Positions 1 through 10,997 of a stretch of DNA of 64,000 nt are shown piece after piece. Source of the DNA: an uncultured Porphyromonadaceae bacterium (GTDB lineage: Bacteria > Bacteroidota > Bacteroidia > Bacteroidales > Muribaculaceae); contig CANOLV010000015.1 of NCBI GenBank assembly GCA_947567425.1, positions 1 to 64,000 of the forward strand, read 5' to 3'. Both the position numbers and the translations under genes were made by a program. The notes below the pieces were generated by a model, which saw only the letters and a list, made by a program, of their open reading frames with translations, searched no databases and was not told where the DNA came from. How positions within the stretch are numbered: the stretch's first letter is position 1; each line of letters begins with the position of its first letter.

Positions 1-51
1 TAAACCAGCAGATTTACAGTCTGCCCCATTTGGCCACTCTGGTATTCGCCC
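1..51 (-). tRNA. tRNA-Tyr (GTA), partial
   Basis: Read on the minus strand, the 5' acceptor arm GGGCGAA begins at 51. A D-arm and an anticodon loop TGTAAAT (anticodon GTA) follow. The variable arm, T-arm and 3' acceptor strand lie beyond the window start. It is downstream of the tRNA-Thr gene and probably shares its transcript. Confidence 0.9.
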
Positions 52-103
52 GATACATTAAGAAAAAGATTGCAAAACTACTTCCGTTTGTTTCTTTTTT
101 TTG

Positions 104-177
104 AGCCTCTTGTCGGATTCGAACCAACGACCCCGAGATTACAAATCACGTGCTCTGGCCAACTGAGCTAAAGAGGC
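104..177 (-). tRNA. tRNA-Thr (TGT)
   Basis: Complete cloverleaf on the minus strand. Acceptor GCCTCTT (171-177) pairs with AAGAGGC (105-111), and the T-arm carries GTTCGAAT. Anticodon loop TTTGTAA gives anticodon TGT. CCA is not encoded. The anticodon stem CGTGA/TCTCG has a central T-T mismatch. It lies 52 bp upstream of tRNA-Tyr in the same orientation. Confidence 0.93.
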
Positions 178-233
178 ATCTTTCACTTATAGTATCTTTG
201 CTTTCAAGCATCTTTGAGGCTTTCAAGCGGGTG

Positions 234-265
234 CAAAGTTACGAAGGTTTTTTCATACTACCAAA
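234..265 (-). promoter_or_regulatory. Promoter of the tRNA-Thr/tRNA-Tyr unit
   Basis: On the minus strand, -33 TTTG (262-265), a 20 bp spacer and -7 TAACTTTG (234-241) match the Bacteroidota primary-sigma consensus. It lies about 57 bp upstream of tRNA-Thr. Confidence 0.65.
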
Positions 266-422
266 TTTTTCGGAAGAAATTTATCCAAAAAGTCGATGAA
301 GTAAATCCGTCCGCAACAACAGCACCGTTTTAGTCACTCACAACTTCAATGTTCTCCTATTTCGTGGTGCAAAATTAGCGATTATTTCCATACCGACCAC
401 AATATCGCTGACATTTTTTTCG

Positions 423-430
423 TAAGTTTG
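423..430 (+). promoter_or_regulatory. Candidate -7 box of the aminopeptidase gene
   Basis: TAAGTTTG matches TAnnTTTG and lies 29 nt before the start codon at 460. No clear -33 box is visible. The rest of the 178-459 interval holds no other feature I can support. Confidence 0.45.
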
Positions 431-459
431 CAATTATTCTTCAATAACACCTTAATAAT

Positions 460-2265
460 ATGAACGAGCATATAACGTCGCGCTTAGCCAAACTACGCGA
501 AAAGATGAGACAATGCCATGTAGACTTGGCGATTATACCCCACGTGGACCCGCACCAGAGCGAATACATGTCGGACCACTGGCATCTGAGGGAATTCTTC
601 AGCGGATTCGACGGATCGGCCGGAACGTTGGTAGTCGCCCCTGAACGCACTCTGCTTTGGACCGATTCAAGGTATTTTCTGCAGGCGGCCGAACAACTTC
701 AAGGCACAGGCATAGATCTTATGAAGATAGCCCTCCCCGGCACTCCCACTATCAATGAATATGTCACCGACACCCTGTCTAACGGACAGACTGTGGGCAT
801 CGACGGAATGCTTTTTTCAGTCAACGCATACGAAGAACTGCGACGCGAGCTTTCTGCGAAAGGCATCAGGCTCGTGAGCGACTTCAAGCCAGCCGACGGT
901 ATATGGTCTGACCGTCCCGGGCTGCCCGAAAACAAAATTTTCATCCATGACGAAAGCCTGTGCGGACAGTCATGTTCCGAAAAGATTGCAGAAGTACTCG
1001 ACCGTGCCAAAAAGGCAGGAGCCGACGCCACATGCGTGTGCGCCCTTGATGCCATTGCATGGACTTTGAACCTACGCGGCTCCGATGTCAAATACAATCC
1101 CGTATTCACATCGTTCCTATACCTGTCAAAAGACGGATCGACCCTGTTCATTGACAACCGTAAGCTCACCCCCGAGGTGGAGGCCCACCTCGCCGCAAAC
1201 AAAATAGCGACAGCCCCATACGAATCGCTCGGCAGTTTTCTATCCCGACTGCCCGAATCGACAAAAGTTCTTGTCGACCCGGCATCAAGTTCGAGTTCGG
1301 TGGCAATCAGCCTCGGTGACAGATGCGTCCTCGGCGATTCACCGATAGCCCTGCTAAAGGGAATTAAAAACGCCACCCAGCTCAAAGGTATGGTCGAGGC
1401 CCACGTACGCGACGGCGTGGCACTCGTAAAAGCCATAATGGAGATACAGCGCATGCTGTCGGCCGGCGAAAAACTGACGGAAACCGGCGTTGCCAAACTC
1501 TTAAGCAAATACCGCGGCATGCACGAATATTATTTCGACGACAGCTTCGGAACAATCTGCGGCTACAAGTCGCACGGCGCCATAGTACACTACGAGGCCG
1601 ATGAAATCTCGGATGCCGAAATCCGTCCTGACGGTCTGCTGCTGATAGACTCCGGCGCACAGTATCTCGACGGAACGACGGACATCACCCGAACGATATC
1701 TCTCGGGCATCCCACCGACGACGAACGCCATGACTTCACTCTCGTGCTGAAAGGCCACATCGGTCTTGCCTGCGCCGTATTTCCGGAAGGCACCCGCGGG
1801 TCGCAACTCGACATACTGGCCCACCTCCCCCTATGGAAAGAGGGCAAGACGTATCTACACGGCACAGGACACGGCATCGGACATTTCCTAAACGTGCATG
1901 AAGGCCCCCACAGCATACGCACCAACGAAAATCCCGTGACGATACACGCCGGCATGGTAACATCAAACGAACCGGCATTCTACGTAACCGGCAAGTACGG
2001 CATACGCACCGAAAACGTCATTCTCGCAGAAGAAGCCTTCGACACAGAATACGGCAAATATCTGAAGTTCCGTACCATCACAATGTTCCCCATAGACTTA
2101 GATCTATGCGACACATCCATAATGTCGGACGACGAGATCCGCTGGATCAACGACTACCACCGAACAGTCCGCGAAACTTTGACCCCCTACCTCAACGCCG
2201 ACGAACGCGAATGGCTCAAGAACGCCACAAGAAAACTATCACGCAATTCAGAACACATTCTTTAA
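460..2265 (+). CDS. Xaa-Pro aminopeptidase, M24B family (APP1-type)
   Basis: Predicted cytoplasmic dinuclear metalloaminopeptidase that removes an N-terminal residue preceding proline. At 601 aa it has the long, three-domain eukaryote/Bacteroidota layout: two creatinase-like N-terminal domains (roughly residues 1-310) and a C-terminal pita-bread M24 domain. All five expected metal ligands are visible: D397 (LLIDSGA), D408 (TTDITRT), H471 (HGTGHGIGH), E504 (NEPAFY) and E518 (TENV). No signal peptide. It is followed 13 bp later by the gamma-carbonic-anhydrase-like gene, probably in one transcript. Confidence 0.95.
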   Translation: MNEHITSRLAKLREKMRQCHVDLAIIPHVDPHQSEYMSDHWHLREFFSGFDGSAGTLVVAPERTLLWTDSRYFLQAAEQLQGTGIDLMKIALPGTPTINEYVTDTLSNGQTVGIDGMLFSVNAYEELRRELSAKGIRLVSDFKPADGIWSDRPGLPENKIFIHDESLCGQSCSEKIAEVLDRAKKAGADATCVCALDAIAWTLNLRGSDVKYNPVFTSFLYLSKDGSTLFIDNRKLTPEVEAHLAANKIATAPYESLGSFLSRLPESTKVLVDPASSSSSVAISLGDRCVLGDSPIALLKGIKNATQLKGMVEAHVRDGVALVKAIMEIQRMLSAGEKLTETGVAKLLSKYRGMHEYYFDDSFGTICGYKSHGAIVHYEADEISDAEIRPDGLLLIDSGAQYLDGTTDITRTISLGHPTDDERHDFTLVLKGHIGLACAVFPEGTRGSQLDILAHLPLWKEGKTYLHGTGHGIGHFLNVHEGPHSIRTNENPVTIHAGMVTSNEPAFYVTGKYGIRTENVILAEEAFDTEYGKYLKFRTITMFPIDLDLCDTSIMSDDEIRWINDYHRTVRETLTPYLNADEREWLKNATRKLSRNSEHIL

Positions 2266-2278
2266 ATAAATCATAAGT

Positions 2279-2833
2279 ATGGCACTAATAAAATCCGTTA
2301 GAGGATATACACCGATTATCGGTGAAAACTGTTTTCTCGCCGACAACTGCACAATAATCGGCGACGTCACAATGGGCAGCGAATGCAGCATCTGGTTCAA
2401 CACCGTGCTCCGAGGAGATGTCAACACCATAAAAATCGGCGACAGAGTCAACATCCAGGACGGCTCGGTTCTTCACACCCTCTATCAAAAATCCACCATT
2501 GAAATAGGCAACGACGTATCCATAGGCCACAACGTAACCATCCATGGAGCAAAAATCCACGACTTTGCATTAATAGGCATGGGAGCCGTGGTGATGGATG
2601 ATGCCGTAGTGGGCGAAGGCGCTCTGGTAGCCGCGGGTTCGGTGGTCCTGTCACGCACAAAAATCGGGCCGAACGAATTATGGGGAGGCGCTCCTGCCAA
2701 ATTCATCAAAATGGTAGATCCGGTACAGAGTAAGGAGATAAATCAAAAAATCGCAAAAAACTATCTCATGTACTCGACATGGTATGATGCCGAAGCCGAT
2801 AACGCGGCCGGAGTAATCGCAGAAGAGAGCTGA
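2279..2833 (+). CDS. Gamma-carbonic-anhydrase-like hexapeptide-repeat protein
   Basis: 184 aa left-handed beta-helix protein with repeated hexapeptide (LIV-G-x4) turns. The three zinc-ligand histidines expected of gamma-class carbonic anhydrases are present at H66, H84 and H89; the last two are five residues apart as in the archaeal Cam enzyme. Related bacterial YrdA/CaiE-type proteins often lack demonstrated anhydrase activity, so the reaction is inferred. Second gene of the unit starting at 460; a strong hairpin follows. Confidence 0.88.
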   Translation: MALIKSVRGYTPIIGENCFLADNCTIIGDVTMGSECSIWFNTVLRGDVNTIKIGDRVNIQDGSVLHTLYQKSTIEIGNDVSIGHNVTIHGAKIHDFALIGMGAVVMDDAVVGEGALVAAGSVVLSRTKIGPNELWGGAPAKFIKMVDPVQSKEINQKIAKNYLMYSTWYDAEADNAAGVIAEES

Positions 2834-2856
2834 TAAAAGCAGAGCATAATATATCA

Positions 2857-2891
2857 AAGAGGGTGGAATTCAATTCGGACTCCACCCTCTT
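2857..2891. terminator. Bidirectional terminator between convergent genes
   Basis: Perfect 11 bp stem: AAGAGGGTGGA (2857-2867) pairs with TCCACCCTCTT (2881-2891), with a 13 nt loop and AT-rich flanks. It sits between the + gene ending at 2833 and the minus gene ending at 2918. Confidence 0.8.
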
Positions 2892-2917
2892 CTTATATCT
2901 TATTAATATGGTTCAGA

Positions 2918-3781
2918 TCAACGCTCAGCGACTACGAGCTTCTCGACAGCCGGCGTGAACATGTTCATCACGCTTGAATACGGAACCGTACACTCCGGCA
3001 TACCGGCCGCATACGGTGCAATCTCATACTGCTGATATACGAAATGCACTCCGTCAGGCATAAAATACGGTGAAGCTGACGGCAATGGCATGGTGTCCGG
3101 ATCTACCAGCAAGGCCGCACGAAGCTCCGCAATGTCGCTAACTTTGAAATAATCCTTCATAAGCGACTCTTTCACGATTGATTTAACAGCAGGCAACGAA
3201 TCGTGCACAAACATGTTCCATCCGTACATATCGCCGGAGTCAAGCGAAAATACAGCACCTGACGTCGTTGAACTACCATGGGCACCACCTTGATATATGT
3301 AATTTGACGCCACATAAGTCACGAACGACGGAGTCTGATATGCTTCTTTAGCACTGAACACATATTCATATACCGCAGCGAAACCCTGTTTGGCATAATC
3401 ATCAAAATCCACTTTCGAACTTGACATCAATGCCCCGGCCACAGAGTCCAAGAAAACTTTTCCGTCAGCGATGCCGTCATACACCTTGGAAGGAATACTG
3501 TCCGGCATTATCATAGCAGGCGCGGCCATACCTTTTGCAATCCAGCCACGTACATTTTTCACCAATGCCTCATTTCCCGACACAGGGTAATCAACGGTCA
3601 GGCTGCAAGTTGCCACGCTCTCGCCGACCCTTAACGAATCCACTTTAGTCAAAGAGTCCACGGCAAACGGTTCCACTTCCGTCTTTGCTCCTTTAGTGCC
3701 ACAAGCCGAAAAGAGCATCGAAACACCGAATGCGGTCAAAGCCGCACCTATACCAAATCTGCCATTACCATAAAATCCCAT
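2918..3781 (-). CDS. Lipoprotein with DUF4163/DUF3298-type (PdaC/RsiV-like) region
   Basis: 287 aa. A hydrophobic N-terminus ends in the lipobox LFSAC with acylated Cys27. The mature part resembles the DUF4163 plus DUF3298 pairing seen in PdaC- and RsiV-like proteins: a beta-rich region around residues 55-160, then a segment with YQGGAHG and a C-terminal FVYQQYEIAPYAAG stretch typical of DUF3298. These domains occur in extracytoplasmic envelope or anti-sigma proteins; the role of this one is unknown. It has its own promoter in the 37 bp gap after the upstream minus gene. Confidence 0.75.
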   Translation of the reverse strand: MGFYGNGRFGIGAALTAFGVSMLFSACGTKGAKTEVEPFAVDSLTKVDSLRVGESVATCSLTVDYPVSGNEALVKNVRGWIAKGMAAPAMIMPDSIPSKVYDGIADGKVFLDSVAGALMSSSKVDFDDYAKQGFAAVYEYVFSAKEAYQTPSFVTYVASNYIYQGGAHGSSTTSGAVFSLDSGDMYGWNMFVHDSLPAVKSIVKESLMKDYFKVSDIAELRAALLVDPDTMPLPSASPYFMPDGVHFVYQQYEIAPYAAGMPECTVPYSSVMNMFTPAVEKLVVAER

Positions 3782-3810
3782 AATATTCTTGTTTTTTAAT
3801 TAAATAACTG

Positions 3811-3842
3811 CAAATGTACTAACTATTCATTCCTCCGACAAA
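3811..3842 (-). promoter_or_regulatory. Promoter of the DUF3298 lipoprotein gene
   Basis: On the minus strand, -33 TTTG (3839-3842), a 20 bp spacer and -7 TACATTTG (3811-3818), 29 nt before the start codon at 3781. The -33 box overlaps the last codons of the upstream gene. Confidence 0.6.
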
Positions 3843-4291
3843 TGCAATGCCGAATCAGCGGGCACACTTAGCGACGTAAGCTTCAGATCGACAACTTCCA
3901 TCCTGCTATATCCTACACCATCCGTCAAGATCGAAGGATTTACGACCGTGACCGACATACTGTCTGGAATCCCGCCCTCCGGAGCCGGCAATATATCAGA
4001 AATATGCATAGTCATAATCATTGCAACAGTGCTGTCATCGGGTGCCGACACTTGAATCTGGACATTCTCAGGCTTGTCGACGATTAATTCCAATGCTTCA
4101 GCCGAAATAGTCCTATCGTCCAAAGTTGGCGCATTGACCGACGACACCACTCCGATAGTGTCACGTGGCGTGCCCCCTACCGATATAGTGACAACTCCTG
4201 CACCGGAAGAATATGCCGCCATTCCGCCACATATCAACGCCAGTCCCATCATTGCCGGACAAACAATAGCCATAGTCTTATTTCTACCCAT
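3827..4291 (-). CDS. Hypothetical exported or membrane-anchored protein
   Basis: 154 aa. A basic N-terminus (MGRNK) precedes one hydrophobic segment at about residues 7-29, so the protein is exported or anchored by an N-terminal helix. The remainder is hydrophilic and rich in Val, Asp and Ser, suggesting a small beta domain outside the cytoplasm. I recognise no family. It is upstream of the DUF3298 lipoprotein gene in the same orientation and divergent from the OmpA-type gene. Confidence 0.55.
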   Translation of the reverse strand: MGRNKTMAIVCPAMMGLALICGGMAAYSSGAGVVTISVGGTPRDTIGVVSSVNAPTLDDRTISAEALELIVDKPENVQIQVSAPDDSTVAMIMTMHISDILPAPEGGIPDSMSVTVVNPSILTDGVGYSRMEVVDLKLTSLSVPADSALHLSEE

Positions 4292-4440
4292 GATTCTGCA
4301 TGTTGATGTTTTTATTGAGTATCAACGCCCGCAACATTGAAATGGTTTACTCCACGCCCACGACTTCAAAACAAACTATTGTCCGCCCTTACGCGTTTTC
4401 AATAAAAACGCACATAAATTCATTAACCAAATTGACAGTT

Positions 4441-5292
4441 ATGAAACTACGTAAAGAACTTCTGTTTCTGGCCGCATCAGCCTTGCTTATGACCGGATGC
4501 GTGAGCCACAAGAAATACAATCTTATGCGCGATGACTACAATGCTTCACAAGTAGCCCTCGCCGAAAGCAAAGCCAACGCCAAAAGTCTGGAGTCGATGC
4601 TTGAAAATGCACGCCGCGAAAACCAAGAGTTAAGGCGTGATTACCAAGCACTGCAGAACACACTTGACCAAAGTATCGCCACAAACCAGTCGGGAAATGT
4701 CAACATATCGAAGCTTGCCGACCAAATAACCGAATCCAACAATTACATCAAACGCCTGGTCGAAGCGAAATCAAAATCCGACTCCCTTCTGATGGTACTG
4801 AGCAACAATCTGACTCGCTCGCTCAACACCGACGAACTCAAAGATGTCGATGTAAAGGTGCTCAAAGGCGTGGTCTACATATCGTTGGCCGACAATATGC
4901 TGTTTAAGTCCGGAAGCTACGAGATAAGCCCCGATGCCATGGACATATTGAGCAAAATAGCCAAAATCATTAAGGACTACAAAAACTACAGCGTCCTCGT
5001 GGAAGGCAATACTGACAATGTGCCCATCTCGCGTCCAAACATCCGCAACAACTGGGACTTAAGCTCACTTCGCGCCTCGTCGGTAGTTCAAGTGCTCCAG
5101 AACCGTTTCGATGTCGATCCGTCGCGCCTGACAGCCGGAGGACGCGGGGAGTATAATCCCATCGCCACCAACGACACTCCGCAGGGACGTCAGCTCAACC
5201 GACGCACACAGATCATAATAACTCCGAGCCTCGACCAATTCATGGATCTGATCGACAAGGCTCCCGACACAGACACTGACATATCAAGATAA
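4441..5292 (+). CDS. OmpA-family peptidoglycan-associated lipoprotein
   Basis: 283 aa from the ATG at 4441. This start is preferred over upstream in-frame codons because it gives a clean signal peptide ending in the lipobox LLMTGC (Cys20). Residues about 28-110 are Glu/Gln/Asn-rich and look like a coiled coil. The C-terminal OmpA domain (about 140-270) contains the peptidoglycan-binding motifs NWDLSSLRA and NRRTQI. The protein should sit in the outer membrane facing the periplasm and tether it to peptidoglycan. Confidence 0.9.
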   Translation: MKLRKELLFLAASALLMTGCVSHKKYNLMRDDYNASQVALAESKANAKSLESMLENARRENQELRRDYQALQNTLDQSIATNQSGNVNISKLADQITESNNYIKRLVEAKSKSDSLLMVLSNNLTRSLNTDELKDVDVKVLKGVVYISLADNMLFKSGSYEISPDAMDILSKIAKIIKDYKNYSVLVEGNTDNVPISRPNIRNNWDLSSLRASSVVQVLQNRFDVDPSRLTAGGRGEYNPIATNDTPQGRQLNRRTQIIITPSLDQFMDLIDKAPDTDTDISR

Positions 5293-5325
5293 TCTCTTAC
5301 CACTACTGATACTAAGAATTACTAC

Positions 5326-5364
5326 TTTAAGGGCCGCCGGAACAGAAATCCGGCGGCCCTTAAA
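5326..5364. terminator. Bidirectional terminator
   Basis: Perfect 16 bp stem (5326-5341 with 5349-5364; GC core GGGCCGCCGG) with a 7 nt loop ACAGAAA. The ends are TTTAA and TTAAA, so it gives a U-rich tail on both strands. It separates the OmpA-type gene from the convergent GH97 gene. Confidence 0.88.
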
Positions 5365-5395
5365 CTTAAATTGAATATGTTATGCTCCCACGCTA

Positions 5396-7564
<2,169 letters not shown>

Positions 7565-7780
7565 TTACTCTTAAGGTTAATGTTTTAAATTAAAATTTTC
7601 AAAGATTACTAAATTTCTTACAATTTGGTATTTATAAAATCCTTAAATGAATAATTTTCGTCGGCAAATATAGTAATTCCCAAAGATATAGTCCTAATTT
7701 TCAATGCTATATTTCATTAACAATATAAATTTTTATCATAAATTCATAAGCCATGGCCCGACTATGGTGTCCGGGCGGAC

Positions 7781-7823
7781 AAAAAAGCCCGGGCGGATGG
7801 CTTAAAAACCAATCCGTCCGGGC
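7781..7823 (-). terminator. Intrinsic terminator of the GH3 gene
   Basis: Stem 7787-7800 with 7809-7823 (one bulge, one G-T pair). On the minus strand it is followed directly by TTTTTT (7781-7786). It lies 41 bp beyond the GH3 stop codon. The rest of 7562-7864 is AT-rich and carries the GH97 promoter region. Confidence 0.82.
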
Positions 7824-7864
7824 CGATTGCGCTTACGCTTTGTGGTTATACCGTCAACCGTATA

Positions 7865-10747
7865 TCATTTATTATATGTCAAATTAGAATGGCGGCTTAC
7901 GAAATTAAGCGACTTCCAGTCATTACCTGCTCCCGGCACCCTGAAAGTGATAAGTTTGCTTTCTCCCGGATCAAGTTCATAATGGCGTGTATCTCCTGTA
8001 CGGACACCGTCTACATACATGCAGAGAGTTCCCGTATCGGTAAGATTGCCTGCATTTACCACCTCCACCGTCACGTCATCGGATCCGTCAGACAGCATAC
8101 GTCGCACGTCTTTGACTGCGAACTCAAATTTGGCCGATGCAGGAAGGTCATATCTTAATGTTCCCATGACACCATGTCCATCAGGATATGACAGCGAATC
8201 CTTTATATTGTCCTTCGCCACATAATCCGGACTCATGCCTCCCACCATAATTTTGAAATCACCGGATTCGACCACTCGGTCCATATCGACATTAAGCAGC
8301 GACAGGTCGTATGGCGTCAACATAAACGTCACGGTCTTAGTCTGACCCGGTTCAAGCGAAATGCGCTCAAAACCTTTCAGCTCCATCACCCGCGTCTTTA
8401 CCGATGCATACATATCCGTGACATAAAGCTGCGCCACTTCGTCGCCGGCCCGCTGGCCGGTATTGGTCACATCGGCTTTTACCTCCACATTTCCGTCAGG
8501 CAACGTGGCGATTCTTAAATTGGAATAAGCAAATGACGTATAGCTCATCCCATATCCGAATCGGTAAAGGGGATAGAAGTCCATGTCGACATATTCATAT
8601 CTGCGCCCCGATGTCTTAAAGTTGTAAGTCAGCGGAAGCTGTGCCGCGCTTTGCGGGAATGTCATAGGTAGGCGTCCGGCCGGGTTGTAATCGCCGAACA
8701 GCACATCTGCAGTCGCCAGACCGCCCTCTTGTCCGGGAAACCAGTTTACAATGATCGCCTCAGTCTGGCGCGAAGCCGCCGACAGGTCATAAGGACGACC
8801 TATCTGAGCCACCAGGACCACCGGAGTGCCGGTAGCGCTCACGGCATCAAGAAGAGCCTGCTGCATCCCTTGGAATTTCAGTGAGGCAAGGTCGTTATTT
8901 TCACCGGATGTAGCCCGCTTTTCACCTTCAATCGAAGGATGTCCGGTGTAGTCGCCGAGCACCACTACTGCCACATCTGCCTTGCTCGCGGCCTTCACCG
9001 CCTCACTCAGGCCGGATGCATCGTCATTGTTAAAGCCGCATCCTTTGGCATATATCACCTTAGTCGACGGCGACACGGCGTCCTTGATACCCTGAAGCAC
9101 AGATTTCAATTGTCCGGGCAGATCTTTTCCAGAATAATCGCCAAGCTGCAGATTGTCGGCACCGGGACCTATCACGGCTATGCTCTTGACAGTCTTAGAA
9201 AGAGGAAGTATCGAATCGTCATTTTTAAGCAATACTATCGACTGACGGGCCATCTCGCGTGCCAACGCCTTATGTTCGTCACTTTGCCATGACGGATACT
9301 GGATATCCCAATTCAGAGGTTTACATGGATTATTTTCGAAAAGTCCTTGGCGGAACATTACGCGAAGCATATCACGGCAGACATCGTCAAGAGCTTCCCC
9401 GTCAAGACGTCCATCCACGGCGGCCGCTATGACTGCCTTGTCATTATATGTATCGCCGCAGTTCGTAGCTATGCCTGCACGTAGAGCATCGTTGGCGGCC
9501 TGCACCTTATCTGTAGCCGTGTAATGTTTACGCGAGGTCATATTAGCTATAGCGCCACAGTCGCTGACTATAAAACCGTCGAATCCCCACTCATCACGCA
9601 ATATACCGCGAAGCAATTCCTTACTTTTGCCTACAGGCACACCCATGTAGTCGCCATAGGACATCATCACCGACTGAGGCTTACACCGACGAAAAACGTT
9701 ACGGAATGGGACAAGGTGCACCTCACGCATCTCACGTTCATTAAATCCCACGTCGTGGCTGTCACGGCCTCCGAGCGGGGCGCCATGTGCTCCGAAATGC
9801 TTCGGAGTGGTCATAAGTCCCTTACTTTGATAACCGTCGACCCATGCCATGCCAAGTACCGAACACAAATATGGATCCTCGCCGAACGTCTCCTCGCATC
9901 TGCCCCAACGCGCATCACATGCCACGTCGAGCACGGGCGACCATGCCTGAATGGAACCGGCGTCAAGACTCTCCTGTGCTATAGCTTCAGTCACCTTATA
10001 TATTAATGGGGCATTCCATGATGCTGCCATTCCGATCACCTGCGGAAACATGGTGGCTCCAGTACCGTAACTGTATCCATGAATGGCTTCCACCTTCTTT
10101 ATGTCAGGTATGCCCAGACGCGGCACACCCGGTATACCCCACCCCTCACGAATAAGCTCCATCTTCTCCTCAGGGGTCATCTGCGCCAGAAGAATCTCAA
10201 TGCGCCGGTCAATAGGCAACGAAGCATCAAGATATGAACGGTCGACACCGGCTCCGTCGACATCTTTCAGCAAGGCTTCTATACCGACCGACAATTCTGC
10301 CAGCGACCATTCCTTACCTATCATACCTGGCTTTATACCTATCTTCACATGCGCCCCATACTTTGGGGGAAATTTTACAAATGTAGTTCCGGAAGCCTTA
10401 TCTGCATCTACAGTAAAGTCTACGGGATCACCGAGATTCATAGGATCGTAAGTCACATAGACCTCAAGCGCCCGCTTAAGTTGCTCCGGCGAAGCTCCTT
10501 TCTGGACAAGCGTCAAGGCTTCAACATCGCCAGGATTCGCTATGGTGAGCATCAGCCATTGCGGTTGTTTCAGCGAAGCTACATCAAGGATCCATGCTGT
10601 CGACACATCGCCGTCGAAAGCCATGGACAATGACGGTTGCCCGACAGACGACGAAGCCGACATCACCGGCGATATATTCTGCGAGGCCCCGTATGCGGAA
10701 GTCAGCATCATGGCCAACAATCCGGACATCAAGAAATTTTTCATCAT
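7865..10747 (-). CDS. GH3 beta-glycosidase with N-terminal discoidin-like domain
   Basis: 960 aa, signal peptide of about 20 residues. Residues about 22-150 look like an F5/8-type C (discoidin) carbohydrate-binding domain. The GH3 N-terminal TIM barrel (about 180-480) carries the catalytic nucleophile D396 in GFIVSDCGA. The alpha/beta sandwich domain follows (about 510-740), then a fibronectin-III-like domain (about 770-850) and a C-terminal beta domain. The family covers beta-glucosidases and beta-xylosidases; specificity cannot be read here. A -7 box candidate TAAATTTG lies at 10811-10818 on the minus strand. Single-gene unit ended by the hairpin at 7781-7823. Confidence 0.93.
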   Translation of the reverse strand: MMKNFLMSGLLAMMLTSAYGASQNISPVMSASSSVGQPSLSMAFDGDVSTAWILDVASLKQPQWLMLTIANPGDVEALTLVQKGASPEQLKRALEVYVTYDPMNLGDPVDFTVDADKASGTTFVKFPPKYGAHVKIGIKPGMIGKEWSLAELSVGIEALLKDVDGAGVDRSYLDASLPIDRRIEILLAQMTPEEKMELIREGWGIPGVPRLGIPDIKKVEAIHGYSYGTGATMFPQVIGMAASWNAPLIYKVTEAIAQESLDAGSIQAWSPVLDVACDARWGRCEETFGEDPYLCSVLGMAWVDGYQSKGLMTTPKHFGAHGAPLGGRDSHDVGFNEREMREVHLVPFRNVFRRCKPQSVMMSYGDYMGVPVGKSKELLRGILRDEWGFDGFIVSDCGAIANMTSRKHYTATDKVQAANDALRAGIATNCGDTYNDKAVIAAAVDGRLDGEALDDVCRDMLRVMFRQGLFENNPCKPLNWDIQYPSWQSDEHKALAREMARQSIVLLKNDDSILPLSKTVKSIAVIGPGADNLQLGDYSGKDLPGQLKSVLQGIKDAVSPSTKVIYAKGCGFNNDDASGLSEAVKAASKADVAVVVLGDYTGHPSIEGEKRATSGENNDLASLKFQGMQQALLDAVSATGTPVVLVAQIGRPYDLSAASRQTEAIIVNWFPGQEGGLATADVLFGDYNPAGRLPMTFPQSAAQLPLTYNFKTSGRRYEYVDMDFYPLYRFGYGMSYTSFAYSNLRIATLPDGNVEVKADVTNTGQRAGDEVAQLYVTDMYASVKTRVMELKGFERISLEPGQTKTVTFMLTPYDLSLLNVDMDRVVESGDFKIMVGGMSPDYVAKDNIKDSLSYPDGHGVMGTLRYDLPASAKFEFAVKDVRRMLSDGSDDVTVEVVNAGNLTDTGTLCMYVDGVRTGDTRHYELDPGESKLITFRVPGAGNDWKSLNFVSRHSNLTYNK

Positions 10748-10997
10748 TGCAAGAAATATGTTTTTATAAGTTTATCCTCAAATCATAATCCCCTACGGGA
10801 AATAATCGTACAAATTTAATCCTCTCCACTTAATGCAGGCCATAATATTAACTTAATCCCCCCAAAAAAACGGCGCAATCCATCAATTTTACACCACACG
10901 AAAACGACATAACACCCGAAAAGCGTGTAAACTTTTTATCCTCAAACTGGATTATATATATAAACTTATTTTTAGTTAAATTAAATTCTTGTGCAAT

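Noticed and set aside
699-1520. 273 aa open frame on the minus strand
   Set aside because: Fully antisense to the aminopeptidase gene, which has all catalytic motifs; composition is that of a shadow frame.
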